From Micromonospora cathayae (lineage in GTDB: Bacteria; Actinomycetota; Actinomycetes; Mycobacteriales; Micromonosporaceae): a stretch of 64,000 bases of DNA. This document shows, piece by piece, positions 25,771 through 35,600 of this stretch. Positions within the stretch are counted from its first letter, which is position 1. The number at the start of each line of letters is the position of its first letter. A program made the translations under genes and the position numbers. Under the pieces are notes generated by a model, which saw nothing but the letters and a program-made list of their open reading frames with translations, did no database searches and was not told the origin of the DNA. The DNA is taken from positions 5,671,001 through 5,735,000 of the forward strand of contig NZ_CP118615.1 in assembly GCF_028993575.1 (NCBI RefSeq). The letters are read 5' to 3'.

Positions 25771-26826
25771 TTGTCGTCGATACTCGTTTTCATCGTCGGG
25801 GCCGCGCTGCTGATCTACAGCGCGGAGAAGCTGATCTCCTATCTGGTCGGCGCGGCGGCCGGACTGCGCGTCTCCGCCTTCCTGCTCGCGATCATCTTCA
25901 CCGGAATAGAGTTCGACGACGTCGCTTTCGGGGTCGCGCTGAACCTCGAGGATCTCAGCGGCGTCGCACTCGGCACAGTTTTCGGGACGGCGATATCGAT
26001 GATCGGAGTGGTGCTCGCCCTCGCGGCGATCATCTCTCCGGGCCGGGTGGACGTCCCGCGCCGGTACCTCGTACTGTTCGCCGCCGCGCCGCTGGTGATG
26101 ATCCCCTTCGTGGTGTTCGGCCCGCTCACCCCGCGTTACGGCGTGCCGCTCATCCTGCTGTTCGTGCTCTTCGTCGGCTACGTGGCCAGCCAGGAACTCA
26201 GAAAGGACACCCCGCTCTTCCGGGACGCGCGTGTCCTCGAGACCCAGCAGGCCGGCCGGGGCCGGACCGGCGGCGGCGGTGCCGGCGTCGACCCACCCAC
26301 CAGCAGGCCGCCCTTCGTCGTGACGATGCCATTCGACAGGGCCCGCCCGATCCCCGGCTGGGCCGCCATCGGGTTGGCCGTCGTCGCGCTGGCCGGTCTG
26401 ATCGTCGGAGCCGCCATGACCAGCGCCGGCACGGCGGGAATCCTGGCGGACTACCGGATCCAGGGCGCGCTGTTCGGCGCCACCCTCGCCACCCTCGTCC
26501 TCACCCTCGAGGACGTTTTCCTGACCGTCGAACCCGCCCGCCGGGGCGCGTCCGAGATCGGGATCGCGAACGTCATCGGCAGCGTCGTGTTCGGTGTCAC
26601 CGGAAAGCTCGGCATCATCCTGCTCGCCGGCGGCAGCATCGTCGTCGACGACGAGGTGCTCTCCTGGCATCTGCCCGTACTCGTCGGCATGACCGCGCTC
26701 GCGGCGTACTTCCTCCACACCCGCCGACTACGCCGGTGGCACGGATTCCTGCTGCTCGCGCTCTACGTCGCCTACTGGGCCGGCAGCTTCACCATGTTCG
26801 GTGAAGCGCCACTCGACGCGGACTGA
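25771..26826 (+). CDS. Sodium/calcium-exchanger-family membrane protein
   Basis: 351 residues if started at TTG 25771, which has GGAAGGAG 11 bases before it; an ATG at 25693 in frame would add 26 arginine-rich residues and is less likely. Two homologous halves of five hydrophobic helices are split by a basic/Gly-rich cytoplasmic loop (about 145-190). The alpha-repeat-like motifs are FTGIEFDDVAFGVALNLEDL in the first half and LATLVLTLEDVFLTVEPA, NVIGSVVFGVTGKLGI in the second, with acidic residues placed for cation binding. This suits CaCA antiporters that exchange Ca2+ (or another cation) for Na+ or H+. The normal GNSLGS-type motifs are only partly kept, so ion choice is open. Confidence 0.8.
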   Translation: MSSILVFIVGAALLIYSAEKLISYLVGAAAGLRVSAFLLAIIFTGIEFDDVAFGVALNLEDLSGVALGTVFGTAISMIGVVLALAAIISPGRVDVPRRYLVLFAAAPLVMIPFVVFGPLTPRYGVPLILLFVLFVGYVASQELRKDTPLFRDARVLETQQAGRGRTGGGGAGVDPPTSRPPFVVTMPFDRARPIPGWAAIGLAVVALAGLIVGAAMTSAGTAGILADYRIQGALFGATLATLVLTLEDVFLTVEPARRGASEIGIANVIGSVVFGVTGKLGIILLAGGSIVVDDEVLSWHLPVLVGMTALAAYFLHTRRLRRWHGFLLLALYVAYWAGSFTMFGEAPLDAD

Positions 26827-26834
26827 CCGGGAGG

Positions 26835-26883
26835 TCCGGCCGGGCCACCCCCGCCCGGCGGGGCGGACGCTGGCCCGGCCGGA
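26835..26883. terminator. Convergent terminator hairpin
   Basis: Bases 26835-26847 and 26871-26883 are perfect reverse complements over 13 bp around a 23-base loop. The hairpin sits between the exchanger gene and the convergent lipoprotein gene. Confidence 0.65.
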
Positions 26884-26978
26884 TCGCAAGCCGTCCCCGG
26901 AAGCTGTCCCGGCCGGGCCGAAAGCCGTCCCCAGGCACTGTCCCGGCTGGACCGCAAACCGGCCCGGCCGGGCCGGCG

Positions 26979-27863
26979 TCAGCGGTTGTCCGCGAGGTCG
27001 CGGCAGTCCGTCTCGTCGGGGAGCAGCGGCCGCAGGGTGAGCCGCCAGCGCCGGCCGTCCGAGGTCCACGGGGTCGCCGCGTTGGCATCAGCCGCCGCCG
27101 CCAACACCGTCCGCACCCCGTCACCGGTCACCGTCACACACCCCAACCCGAGATTCGCGGTCAGCTCGTCACCGGGCAGCGTCGGGCCCGGCCAGCGGAC
27201 CTCGGGCTGGCCGCCGACCGCACCGTCGGGAACCCACGCCTCGGCGACGGCCGCGACGACGGTCGGCAGGTACGGACGTGCCTGTTCGCCCTGCACGGCG
27301 GCGAGCGGACCCGACGGGCTGGTCAACGACTCGACGAACGTCCGCAGCTCGGCGCGCGCCGACCGCTGGTCCGGGGTCAGTCCCCCGACGGCGTCGGTCG
27401 CCTCGCCGAGAGCGGGCACCTCCAGGTGTTCGACGCCGTTCGCGCCGAGCAGGGTGAAACTGGTCGACGGGGCGTCGGCCACCGACGGCGAGCCGACGTC
27501 CGTCCCGCCGTCCACGCCGTGTTCCCGGGCCAGGGCGACCAGGTTCTCCACCTCAGCGGCGGCGATCGACCCCACCCGGAGATTGGGCAACGCCGGACCG
27601 GGATAGGCCAGGGTGACCGGCCCCTGGACGATCACCCGCCCGTCGCCGTACACGCTGACCTCCGGCAGCCGGGAAGCCAGGGCGGCGGGTGTCACGAACC
27701 CGCCGACCTGTCCCATCCGGAACACGAGGGCGTCGGCGGGATAGGACGGGGCGGCGGCGTCCGGCTTCCCGGCACCGGTGGCCCCACCCTGCTGTGCGCA
27801 GGCCGTGCCGAGCAGCACCAGCAACGGGACGATCGCCAACCGCCCGCTTCGACGAATCATCAT
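26979..27863 (-). CDS. Putative secreted lipoprotein
   Basis: 294 residues from ATG 27863 (a second ATG follows directly). Residues 1-22 form a lipoprotein signal with RRSGRLAIVPLLVLLGTAC and a lipobox LLGTAC, so the mature protein starts at a lipid-anchored Cys. The mature part has VFRMGQVGGFVTPAALASRL, VYGDGRVIVQGPV and a C-terminal region with a possible disulfide pair (GLGCVTVTG, DETDCRDL). I do not recognise a known enzyme family. Similar lipoproteins of about 290 residues are common in actinomycetes and have no known function. Confidence 0.85.
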   Translation of the reverse strand: MMIRRSGRLAIVPLLVLLGTACAQQGGATGAGKPDAAAPSYPADALVFRMGQVGGFVTPAALASRLPEVSVYGDGRVIVQGPVTLAYPGPALPNLRVGSIAAAEVENLVALAREHGVDGGTDVGSPSVADAPSTSFTLLGANGVEHLEVPALGEATDAVGGLTPDQRSARAELRTFVESLTSPSGPLAAVQGEQARPYLPTVVAAVAEAWVPDGAVGGQPEVRWPGPTLPGDELTANLGLGCVTVTGDGVRTVLAAAADANAATPWTSDGRRWRLTLRPLLPDETDCRDLADNR

Positions 27864-27935
27864 GCCCGGTCGGACGTACGCGGACGGCGCGGCGTTCCCG
27901 CCCCGGGAGTCCAGGTGCCGGGTGGTCGCCGGTGG

Positions 27936-28020
27936 GTGGCTCCGCTCCGCGCCCGGGGAAAACCGTTCTTACCGCTACCCGATATCGCCATCGTTGTGGC
28001 TCCGGTCCGCGCCCGGGGAA
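27936..28020. repeat. 25-bp direct repeat, two copies 60 bp apart
   Basis: GTGGCTCCGCTCCGCGCCCG at 27936 recurs at 27996 with one change; the full repeat covers 25 bases, to 27960 and 28020. It lies in the 216-base gap between the lipoprotein and VOC genes, where I see no gene. Confidence 0.7.
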
Positions 28021-28079
28021 CACCGGCGCGCGGGAGGGCCGCACCGTCTCCCCTGCCGGCGCCGGCCCGAACGCGGTGC

Positions 28080-28784
28080 TCAGGCCCCCCGCACGCGGAA
28101 CTCGTTGCCGTCCGGGTCGGCCAGCACGACGCTGCCGTCCGCGCCGACCGCGAGCCGGGTGGCCCCCAGGGAGACCAGCCGGTCCACCTCGGTCGACTGG
28201 TCGGTGCCGGTCGGGGCGAGCTCGAAGCGCTGCCGCTCCGTCCCCAGCTTCGGGGCCACCGGCGGGCCACCCCAGGCGACCTTCGTACCGCCGCGCGGTG
28301 ACTGGATGGCGGTCTCCTCGTTCTCGTCCCACACCAGCGGCCAGCCCAACGCCACACTCCAGAAGAGGCCGACCTCGCGGGTGCCGTCGCAGGCCACCTC
28401 GCCGAGGAACCCCGTCCCGGCGAGGTACCTGTTGCCCGCCTCGATCACGCAGAACGCGTACCCCTCGGGGTCGGCGAGGACGAGGTGCCCCTCCTCGGGG
28501 CGCTGCCCGACGTCGAGGTGACCACCGCCGAGGCGCAACACCGTCGCCACCGTCCGCTGCTGGTCGGCATCGCTGGCGCTGGTCAGATGCAGGTGGATCC
28601 GGTCCGGCCCGACCTGCTGCGCGGTACCGGGCACGAACCGGAGACCGACCTGGGTGTCGTCGCCGGGCAGGAGCAGGCCACCGGCGTCCGCCACGACCTC
28701 CCGGCCGAGCAGGTCGGCCCAGAACCGGGCGAGCCGGGCCGGGTCGTGCGCGTCGTACGTCACCGAGTGCAGTCGCAGGGGCAT
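28080..28784 (-). CDS. VOC-superfamily (glyoxalase/bleomycin-resistance-like) protein, two domains
   Basis: 234 residues from ATG 28784, with longer in-frame starts unsupported. Two VOC repeats are visible. The first runs from RLHSVTYDAHDPARLARFWA to LVLADPEGYAFCVIEAGN. The second runs from VGLFWSVALGWPLVW to SVVLADPDGNEFRVRGA. The fold is that of glyoxalase I, dioxygenases and bleomycin-binding proteins. Metal ligands cannot be fixed by eye, and the substrate is unknown. The gene lies next to the LuxR-type regulator on the same strand, 59 bases away. Confidence 0.87.
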   Translation of the reverse strand: MPLRLHSVTYDAHDPARLARFWADLLGREVVADAGGLLLPGDDTQVGLRFVPGTAQQVGPDRIHLHLTSASDADQQRTVATVLRLGGGHLDVGQRPEEGHLVLADPEGYAFCVIEAGNRYLAGTGFLGEVACDGTREVGLFWSVALGWPLVWDENEETAIQSPRGGTKVAWGGPPVAPKLGTERQRFELAPTGTDQSTEVDRLVSLGATRLAVGADGSVVLADPDGNEFRVRGA

Positions 28785-28843
28785 CGCCGTACGGTAGGTG
28801 CCGACCTGCGGGCCGGCAAGGCGATATCGCGGGTGGACGCCGG

Positions 28844-29467
28844 TCAGATCATGCCGGCGCGCAGCGCGTACGCGACCGCGTGCGAGCGGTTGCGCAGCTT
28901 CAGCCGGTGCGTCACGCCGTAGATGACGTTCTTGACGGTGCGCTCCGAGTAGCAGAGCCGGTCGGCGATCTCGCCGGTGTCGAGCCCGTCCGCCATCAAC
29001 CGCAGCACGTCGATCTCGCGGGGGGTCAGCCCGGAGGCGTTCAGTCCGTTCGGGGCGAGCACCTCGCGCTGCAACCGCTCGATGTGCTTGAGCAGCTCCC
29101 CGACCAGGTTGGGCGGCAGCACGCCACCGCCCCTGGCCGCGGCCAGTACGCTGTGCGCCAGCCGTTCGCCGGTGACCGCCGCCCGTGGGAGGATGGCGAC
29201 CACCCGGCACTCGACCGCGGTGAGCAGTTCGCTCTCGGTGATCTCCCGGAGCACCAGGACCACCGGCAGGCCGGTTTCCGCCGCCGAGCGGCGCAGCACC
29301 GTCACCACGTCCACGGTCAGTTGCTCGCAGCCGAACACGAGGACCTGCGCCCCGGCCAGGTCGTCGGCCGGCAGCAGCTCGAGCGCCGGGCTGGACCGCA
29401 GGAGGCTGGCCAGCCCCGCGTAGCTGAGCTGGTCTGACGCCTGCAGGACGAGCCGAGTCGTGTCCAC
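28844..29467 (-). CDS. LuxR-type regulator with degenerate receiver domain
   Basis: 207 residues from GTG 29467, with GGAGG upstream. The N-terminal half has the size of a response-regulator receiver. However, the usual acidic pair and phospho-acceptor Asp are not evident (VLQASDQLSYAGLASLL; VLVFGCEQLTVDVVTVL), so control by phosphorylation is unlikely. The C-terminus is a clear LuxR helix-turn-helix: GLTPREIDVLRLMADGLDTG and SERTVKNVIYGVTHRL. It may act as an orphan regulator of nearby genes; the target is not known. Confidence 0.85.
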   Translation of the reverse strand: MDTTRLVLQASDQLSYAGLASLLRSSPALELLPADDLAGAQVLVFGCEQLTVDVVTVLRRSAAETGLPVVLVLREITESELLTAVECRVVAILPRAAVTGERLAHSVLAAARGGGVLPPNLVGELLKHIERLQREVLAPNGLNASGLTPREIDVLRLMADGLDTGEIADRLCYSERTVKNVIYGVTHRLKLRNRSHAVAYALRAGMI

Positions 29468-29581
29468 CGGAACCTCCGTTCATCGTGGGTGCGGCGACAG
29501 TCTCCGGGGCCGTCCTTCAGAGAATCTCCAACCGGCCTTCACTCCGTACCGGCCGGCCGTGAAGGTCGGTGTCCACCCTGG

Positions 29582-29944
29582 TCAGGGGCGGACGGGCCGA
29601 CCCGGGCCGGGCGTGTCCCGGCGGGCCCGACGCAGGGCCTCGATGTACCTGGGCAGTTCGGTCGCGGCCAGCTCCAGCCGGCCGGGCGCGAACTGGTCGG
29701 CGAGAAGGGCGTCGACCACGTCCGAGGCGAGGTCGTCGGGGATCTCGTCGACCCGCTGGGCGGGTGCCTGCCGCCAGATCCGCAGGATGCGGAGCCGTTC
29801 CCGAACCAGGGACAGGGTGTGTTCCAGGTCGGCGATGGCCGCGTCGGCCTGGGCCGCGTCCAGCACGAGCCGCCCGTCCCCGGCCAGGGCGAGCAGGAGG
29901 TCACCGGCGAACGGGCCCGCCGGAGGAGGGGGATCGGCCGACAC
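29582..29944 (-). CDS. Small helical protein of unknown function
   Basis: 120 residues from GTG 29944. After a Pro-rich N-terminus it shows two or three amphipathic helices: AQADAAIADLEHTLSLVRER, LRILRIWRQAPAQRVDEI and LELAATELPRYIEALRRA. No signal peptide, membrane helix or known motif is seen. It stands between the atypical LuxR gene (same strand) and the divergent SARP genes. The size is reasonable for a coiled-coil adapter, but nothing more can be said. Confidence 0.55.
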   Translation of the reverse strand: MSADPPPPAGPFAGDLLLALAGDGRLVLDAAQADAAIADLEHTLSLVRERLRILRIWRQAPAQRVDEIPDDLASDVVDALLADQFAPGRLELAATELPRYIEALRRARRDTPGPGRPVRP

Positions 29945-30255
29945 CGGTCGAGTGCATCAGGTGGGCGGCGACGGCGGTAGCCCTCCGGGCGGGAACTGCC
30001 CCCGGCTCCGGCCCGCTCTGCCCGCTCGACCGTCCACACCGGGGCCGGCTCACCCGACCACCGCCCCGCCCGGGCGCCACCCTGGGTGATCCTCCCGACA
30101 GAGCGGTGCCGCCCCGGTCGGGCAAGAATGTCGGTGACGTGGCGGGATGGGGGTCCACGTTCCGGCATGCGCCACACCGGGAACGACACGGAGCCGGTCA
30201 CCTGTCGACCGGCCCCGGCGTGGGTGACGTCTCGGGACAGCGGATGAGGGAAGCG
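29945..30255. other. Intergenic region before first SARP gene
   Basis: This 311-base gap separates the small helical gene (leftward) from the first SARP gene (rightward). I see no open reading frame with codon usage like its neighbours and no clear promoter pair. The bases just before 30256 (GAGGGAAGCG) supply its ribosome site. Confidence 0.45.
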
Positions 30256-32604
30256 ATGTCGACGCAGCAGGTGGGGATCGATCTGCGGTTGTTGGGGCAG
30301 GTGCGGGTCCGGCGGGACGGTGCCGAACTCGTGCTCGGCTCGGCACGCCGTACGGCCGTGTTGTGCGTGCTCGCCCTGCACGCCGGGCGCCGGGTGTCCC
30401 GGGAGCAGCTCGTCGCCGCCGTCTGGGGGGACGACCCGCCGCCCAGCGCGACCGGCAACATCTACACGTACGTCTCCACGCTGCGACAGCTGCTGGAGCC
30501 GGCCCGGGGCCGGTGGACGGGGGGCCGGCTGCTCAGCTCCGGGGACGGCGGGTACCAGCTGCACGTCCCCCGTGACGCGGTCGACGCGCTGCGGTTCGAG
30601 TCGCTGCGCGGGACCGCCCGCCGGCACCGGTCCAGCGGGGACGGTCCGGCCGAGTTGGCCGCGCTGGCGTCGGCGCTGCGGTGCTGGCAGGGGGATGCGC
30701 TCACCGGGGTACCCGGACCGTTCGCCGACGTACAGCGGCAGCGCCTGACCGGGCTGCGGATCGCCACCGCCGAACGGCACGCCGACCTGTTGGCCGAGAC
30801 GGGACACCCCGAGGATGCGCTCCGGGCGCTGCGCGAGCTGGTGGCGGCGTACCCGGACCGGGAGGACCTGGGGGCCCGGCTCGCCGCCGCCCGGCCCGGC
30901 GGTCCTGAGCCGGAGCGACCCGCCGCGGCGGCGCGGGCCGGTCGACCGGCGGGGGTGGTCACCGGAGCCGACGGAACCACCCGGAGTGGTCCGGCCGTCG
31001 ACACCGGACCGGGACACCGGCCGGAGCGGGAGACGCTGTTCGGCCGGGACGTCGCTGTGCGGCGGCTCCGGCGGGCCGTGGCCGGCATCACGGACGGGCG
31101 CGGCGGCAGTCTGGTGATCGAGGGTCCGGCCGGTGTCGGCCGGACGGCGCTGCTCACGGCGGCGCTGCCCGGGGCCGGCGACCGGGGCGGGTACCGGATC
31201 GGTTGGGCGGTCGGTGACGAGGTCGCCGACCGTACTCCGCTCGGCACCCTGCTGGAGGGGGTCGAGTCCGCCCTGCGGGGTGACCCGGTCCGCCGCGAGC
31301 TGGAGCACCTCGCCGCCGGAACCGACCGGTACGCGGGCGTCGACGTCGACGTCGTGGAGCGGGCGGTGACGCTGGTCCGGCGGGCCGCGGCGGAGCAGCC
31401 GCTCACCCTCGTCATCGACGACCTGCAATGGGCGGACCCGACGACGGTGCAGGTCTGGAACCGGCTCGGCGAATCCGTGGGTGAGCTGCCGTTGCTGCTG
31501 GTGGCGGCGGTGCGATCCGGAGCGCCGGAGCGGATCACCGGGGGTGAGGTCATCGCCCTGGGCCCGCTGGAGCACGACCCGGCGGTCGCCCTGGTCCGGG
31601 CGGTCGCGGCCACTCCGCCCGAGCCCGAGGACCTGGCCCGGATCCTCGACGACGCCGGTGGGCACCCGCTCTACCTGCGGCTCCTCGCCGCCAGCGGGGC
31701 CGGTGCCGGGTCGAGCGCCGAGCTGGTCGCGGCCGTGGAGGCGCAGCTGTCGCCGTTCACCGGGGACACCCGCCAGGTGCTCCGGGCGGTCGCGCTGCTC
31801 AGCGCGTACGGGATACGGCTGCCCGGGACGCAGCCGGCCGGCTGCACCATGGGCGAACTGGCCGCGGTCACCGACCGCACCGTCGACGACCTGACCCGCG
31901 CGTTGGCCCCGGTACGGGCCGGCGGCATCCTCGCCGCCCGGGACGGGACGCTCGCCGCCGGGGACCGGCTGTGGTTCCGGCACCGGATCGTGGCCCGGAC
32001 GCTGTACGAGAGCACGCCGGCCCCGCTCCGGGTCACCCTCTGCCGGCTGTACGGCAAACGGCTGGCCGCCGCCGGTGCGGCAGCCGAACGGGTGATGGGG
32101 CAACTGCTCGCCGGGGAGGTGCCGCTCGACGACGCCCTGGCCGCCTGGCTGGTCGAGCACGTCGAGCGGATCGCCGAGGCGGCGCCCCGGATGGCCGTCG
32201 TCGCGCTACGGCAGGCCCACGCCCAGCACACCCTCGACCCGGCCCGGCGACTCGTGCTCACCGCCTGGCTGGCCCGGGTGCTGCTGCGCGAGGGGCAGCA
32301 CGCCGCCGCCGCGGCCGGTTGGGTCGCGGCCCGGACCAGCGAACCGGATCTGGCGGGTGAGATGCGCTGGACGGCCGCGTACAGCCACGAACGGCGGAAC
32401 GAGTTCGAGGCCGCGGCGGAGATCGCCCGCACCGCGTTGCGGGAACGCCGGATCGCGGCACAGTGGATCGACCGGTTGCGGTTGCTGCTCGGCCGGGTAC
32501 GCCGACAGCTGCCGGGCAACCCGACCGAGCCGCATCTCGTCCGGTCGAGGATCATGGATGGGGAGGCTCCGCTCGCCGGCTCGCCGGTCACCCGTGACCG
32601 GTGA
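30256..32604 (+). CDS. SARP-family regulator with degenerate P-loop ATPase domain
   Basis: 782 residues from ATG 30256, with GAGGGA five bases upstream (ATG 30244 is an alternative). Residues about 1-95 are a winged-helix OmpR-like DNA-binding domain (LLGQVRVRRDGAELVLGSAR; ATGNIYTYVSTLRQLLEPAR). About 100-210 are a bacterial transcriptional activation domain. From about 255 an AAA/STAND-type ATPase begins with EGPAGVGRTALLTAAL. The usual Walker A Lys is Arg here (GVGRT). LTLVIDDLQWADPTTV is a good Walker B. Helical repeats close the chain. Family members activate secondary-metabolite genes. A second SARP follows 26 bases later, probably in one transcript. Confidence 0.88.
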   Translation: MSTQQVGIDLRLLGQVRVRRDGAELVLGSARRTAVLCVLALHAGRRVSREQLVAAVWGDDPPPSATGNIYTYVSTLRQLLEPARGRWTGGRLLSSGDGGYQLHVPRDAVDALRFESLRGTARRHRSSGDGPAELAALASALRCWQGDALTGVPGPFADVQRQRLTGLRIATAERHADLLAETGHPEDALRALRELVAAYPDREDLGARLAAARPGGPEPERPAAAARAGRPAGVVTGADGTTRSGPAVDTGPGHRPERETLFGRDVAVRRLRRAVAGITDGRGGSLVIEGPAGVGRTALLTAALPGAGDRGGYRIGWAVGDEVADRTPLGTLLEGVESALRGDPVRRELEHLAAGTDRYAGVDVDVVERAVTLVRRAAAEQPLTLVIDDLQWADPTTVQVWNRLGESVGELPLLLVAAVRSGAPERITGGEVIALGPLEHDPAVALVRAVAATPPEPEDLARILDDAGGHPLYLRLLAASGAGAGSSAELVAAVEAQLSPFTGDTRQVLRAVALLSAYGIRLPGTQPAGCTMGELAAVTDRTVDDLTRALAPVRAGGILAARDGTLAAGDRLWFRHRIVARTLYESTPAPLRVTLCRLYGKRLAAAGAAAERVMGQLLAGEVPLDDALAAWLVEHVERIAEAAPRMAVVALRQAHAQHTLDPARRLVLTAWLARVLLREGQHAAAAAGWVAARTSEPDLAGEMRWTAAYSHERRNEFEAAAEIARTALRERRIAAQWIDRLRLLLGRVRRQLPGNPTEPHLVRSRIMDGEAPLAGSPVTRDR

Positions 32605-32630
32605 ACGGAGTCTCGCCTGGGGGGAATGCG

Positions 32631-35600
32631 ATGGTGACGTCGCCGGACGGTTGGCTGCGGGTGTCGGTGCTGGGTCCGGTCCGGGCCTGGCGCGACGGTC
32701 GGGAACTGGCGCTGGGGCCGGCCCGGCAGCGGGTGCTGTTCGCGCTGCTCGCCGCCGCCGTCGGGCGGGAGGTCGGGCGGGACGAGCTGGTCGCCGGGAT
32801 CTGGGGTCCGTCGCCGCCCACCACGGCGGTCGGCAGTGTCTACACGTACGTCTCCGGGCTGCGCCGCAGCCTGGGAGCGGGATCGGTGGCGTCGGGTCCG
32901 AGCGGGTACGCGCTGCGGTTGCGCGGGCAGGACCTGGACAGCGAACGGTTCGTGGTGCTCTGCGCCGAGGCCGCCCGGTTACGGACGGCCGGTGAACCCG
33001 CCGCCGCCGTGGCCCGGCTCGACGAGGCACTGGGGCTGTGGCACGGCGAGGCGTACGCCGGGCTGGCCAGCGGGCGTCTGGACGGGGAACGGGTCCGGTT
33101 GGCCGAGCGACGCCTCGACGCCCTCGTGCAGCGGGCCGGCATCCTGATCGGGCTGGGCGACGGGGACGTGACGGTCGAGCTGGCCGGGCTGGTCCGTGAG
33201 CATCCGCTGCACGAGCCGCTGTACGAGCTGCTGATGCTGGCGCTGCACCGCGACGGTCGGCGGCGGGAGGCGCTGGACGTCTACCGGACGGCCCGGCACA
33301 CGTTACGGTCCGAGCTCGGGATCGAGCCCGGCAGCGCCCTCACCCGGATGCGCGGGCTCGTCGCCGCCGGCCCGGCCGGCACGCACGGCGGACGGAGCAC
33401 GCCGGCCCGGGTGGCGGGGACCGCTGTCCCGGGGCGGCCGGACGTCCCGGGACGGGTGACGGAGGCGGCCGTTGCGGGGCGGGACGGACCGCCGACGGAG
33501 TCGCTGGCCGGCCGCGACGACGGGGTGCGTCGGCTGCGGGACCTGGTCGGGGCGCTCCGCGCCGGTGCGGGCACCGTGGTCTGGGTCGAGGGCGAACCGG
33601 GTATCGGCAAGACCGTGCTGCTGCGGGCCGCGTTCGCCGACGCGGCCGAACGGGGCTGCCGGGTCGCCTGGGGAGTCGCCGGGGACTTCGACCAGGATCT
33701 TCCGCTGCCGGTGGCGATGCGGGCACTGGGACTGGCCGCCGACGCCGGCACCGCACCCGCTGCCCGCTGGACCGACGCCGGCACCGGCCCCGCCGCCGGC
33801 TGGACCGACACCGGAACCGCACCCGCCACCGGCTGGACCGACGCCGGCACCGGGCCGGGCGCTGCCGACCTGGTGCTGGCCCGGGTACGCGCCGCCTGCG
33901 CCAGCACCCCCCTGGTACTGGTCCTCGACGGCCTGGACAGCGCCGACGGTGACGGGGTGTCCTGCTGGGAACGGCTGGTCGCGGCCACCCGGCGGCTGCC
34001 GCTGCTGCTGGTGGCCTCGGCCCGGCTGGAACCGGGCGACCGGGACCTGGCCCGGCTGCGCCGCGCGGTCCGGACCCGGCAGGGTCACCTGCTCCAGGTG
34101 GAGGCCCTGCCGTCCGACGCGGTCGAGCGGATGGTGGCCGGGCTGGTGGGCGCGCCGCCGGGGCCGCACCTGGCCGAGGCGGTGGCCGTGGCGGCGGGCA
34201 ATCCCCGCTACGCCCACGAGCTGGTCACCGCGCTGCTGCGCCGGGGCGTGGTCCGGGTGGTCGACGGAGTGGCCGACATCCCCGACCCGACGCCGATCGA
34301 GGTGCCCCGGCCGCTGCTCGCCACCATCCGGGCCACCATGGACCTGCTCTCGGCGGACACCCAGGACGTGCTGCGGACCGCGGCGCTGCTCGGCGACCGC
34401 TTCGCCGTGGACGACGTCGGCGCGGTGACCGGCCGGCCCGCCGGCGACCTGGTGGCGAACCTGGAGGAGGCACTGGCCGCCAGGGTCGTGGTGGCCGCCG
34501 GCACCGAGCTGGCGTTCCGGCACACGTTGCTGCGGCAGGTGCTGTACGAGAGCATCCCGGCACCGGCCCGGTCGGCGCTGCACCGGCACACCGCCGAGGT
34601 GCTGGCGGCCGGCGACAGCCCGGTGGACCGGGTGGCGGAGCAGCTCGCCGCGACCTCGACGGTGGACGGCTGGCTGGTGTCCTGGCTGGTCGACCGGCAC
34701 GCCGAGCTGGCCGGGCGGGCTCCCCGGCTCGCCACGGCGCTGCTGCGCCGGGTGCTCGACACCGACCTGCCCGACCGCCGGCAACGGGAACGGCTGCTGA
34801 TCACCCTGGTCCGGTTGGAGCACCGGAGCGGGCGGCGCCCGCTGGACGAGGCGCGGGAGGCGCTCCAACTGGCCGACGACCCGGCCGACCGTGCCGAGCT
34901 GCGCCACCTGCTCGCCGTACTCTCCCACCAGGCCGGTGACGTGGCGACGGCGCTGGACGTCCTCGACGCGGCACTGGCCGACCCGACCGTACCGGCGTTC
35001 TGGCGGACCCGGCACCGGATGCTGCTGGCCGCCTTCCGGCGGGGCCCGCTGGACGACCTGGACCGGGCGGACCGGACCGCGGCGGCGGCCCACGCCACGG
35101 CGCTCGCCGCGAACCGGCCGGACGAGGCGGCCTTCGCGTTGCAGACCGGCTGGTTGACGAACACCGTACGGCGGGACCACGAACGGGCGCTGGAGTACGT
35201 CGACCGGGCGCTGGACGTGATGCGTGACCACCCGACGTTCGCCGCCCTGTACCTGGATCTGCTCGACAACCGGACCGGCACGTTGCAGAGCCTGGACCGG
35301 CTCGCGGACGCCGAGCGGACGCTGCGCGAGGCGGCCCTGTTCGCGCTGCGGCACCGGCTGCCGTCCGGACTGCACGCCGCCTCGGCCGTGCAGCACTACT
35401 GGGCGGGCCGGTGGGACGACGTGCTGTCCGTGGTCGGCGCGGTCAGCGACGACCAGCCCGGGGCCACCCTGCTGGGGGCCCGGGAGCCGGGGGCGGTGGC
35501 GATGCTGCTGCACGGTACGGCCGCCCTCGTCGCGGCACGCCGGGACGACGCCGTGCTGGCCGGTGGACACCTGGCCGCGCCGGAGCCGGTCCCGGCCACC

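Noticed and set aside
29539..32160. Long minus-strand frame (about 873 codons) across the first SARP gene
   Set aside because: Antisense to a SARP with winged helix and Walker B. Arg/Gly/Pro-rich shadow.
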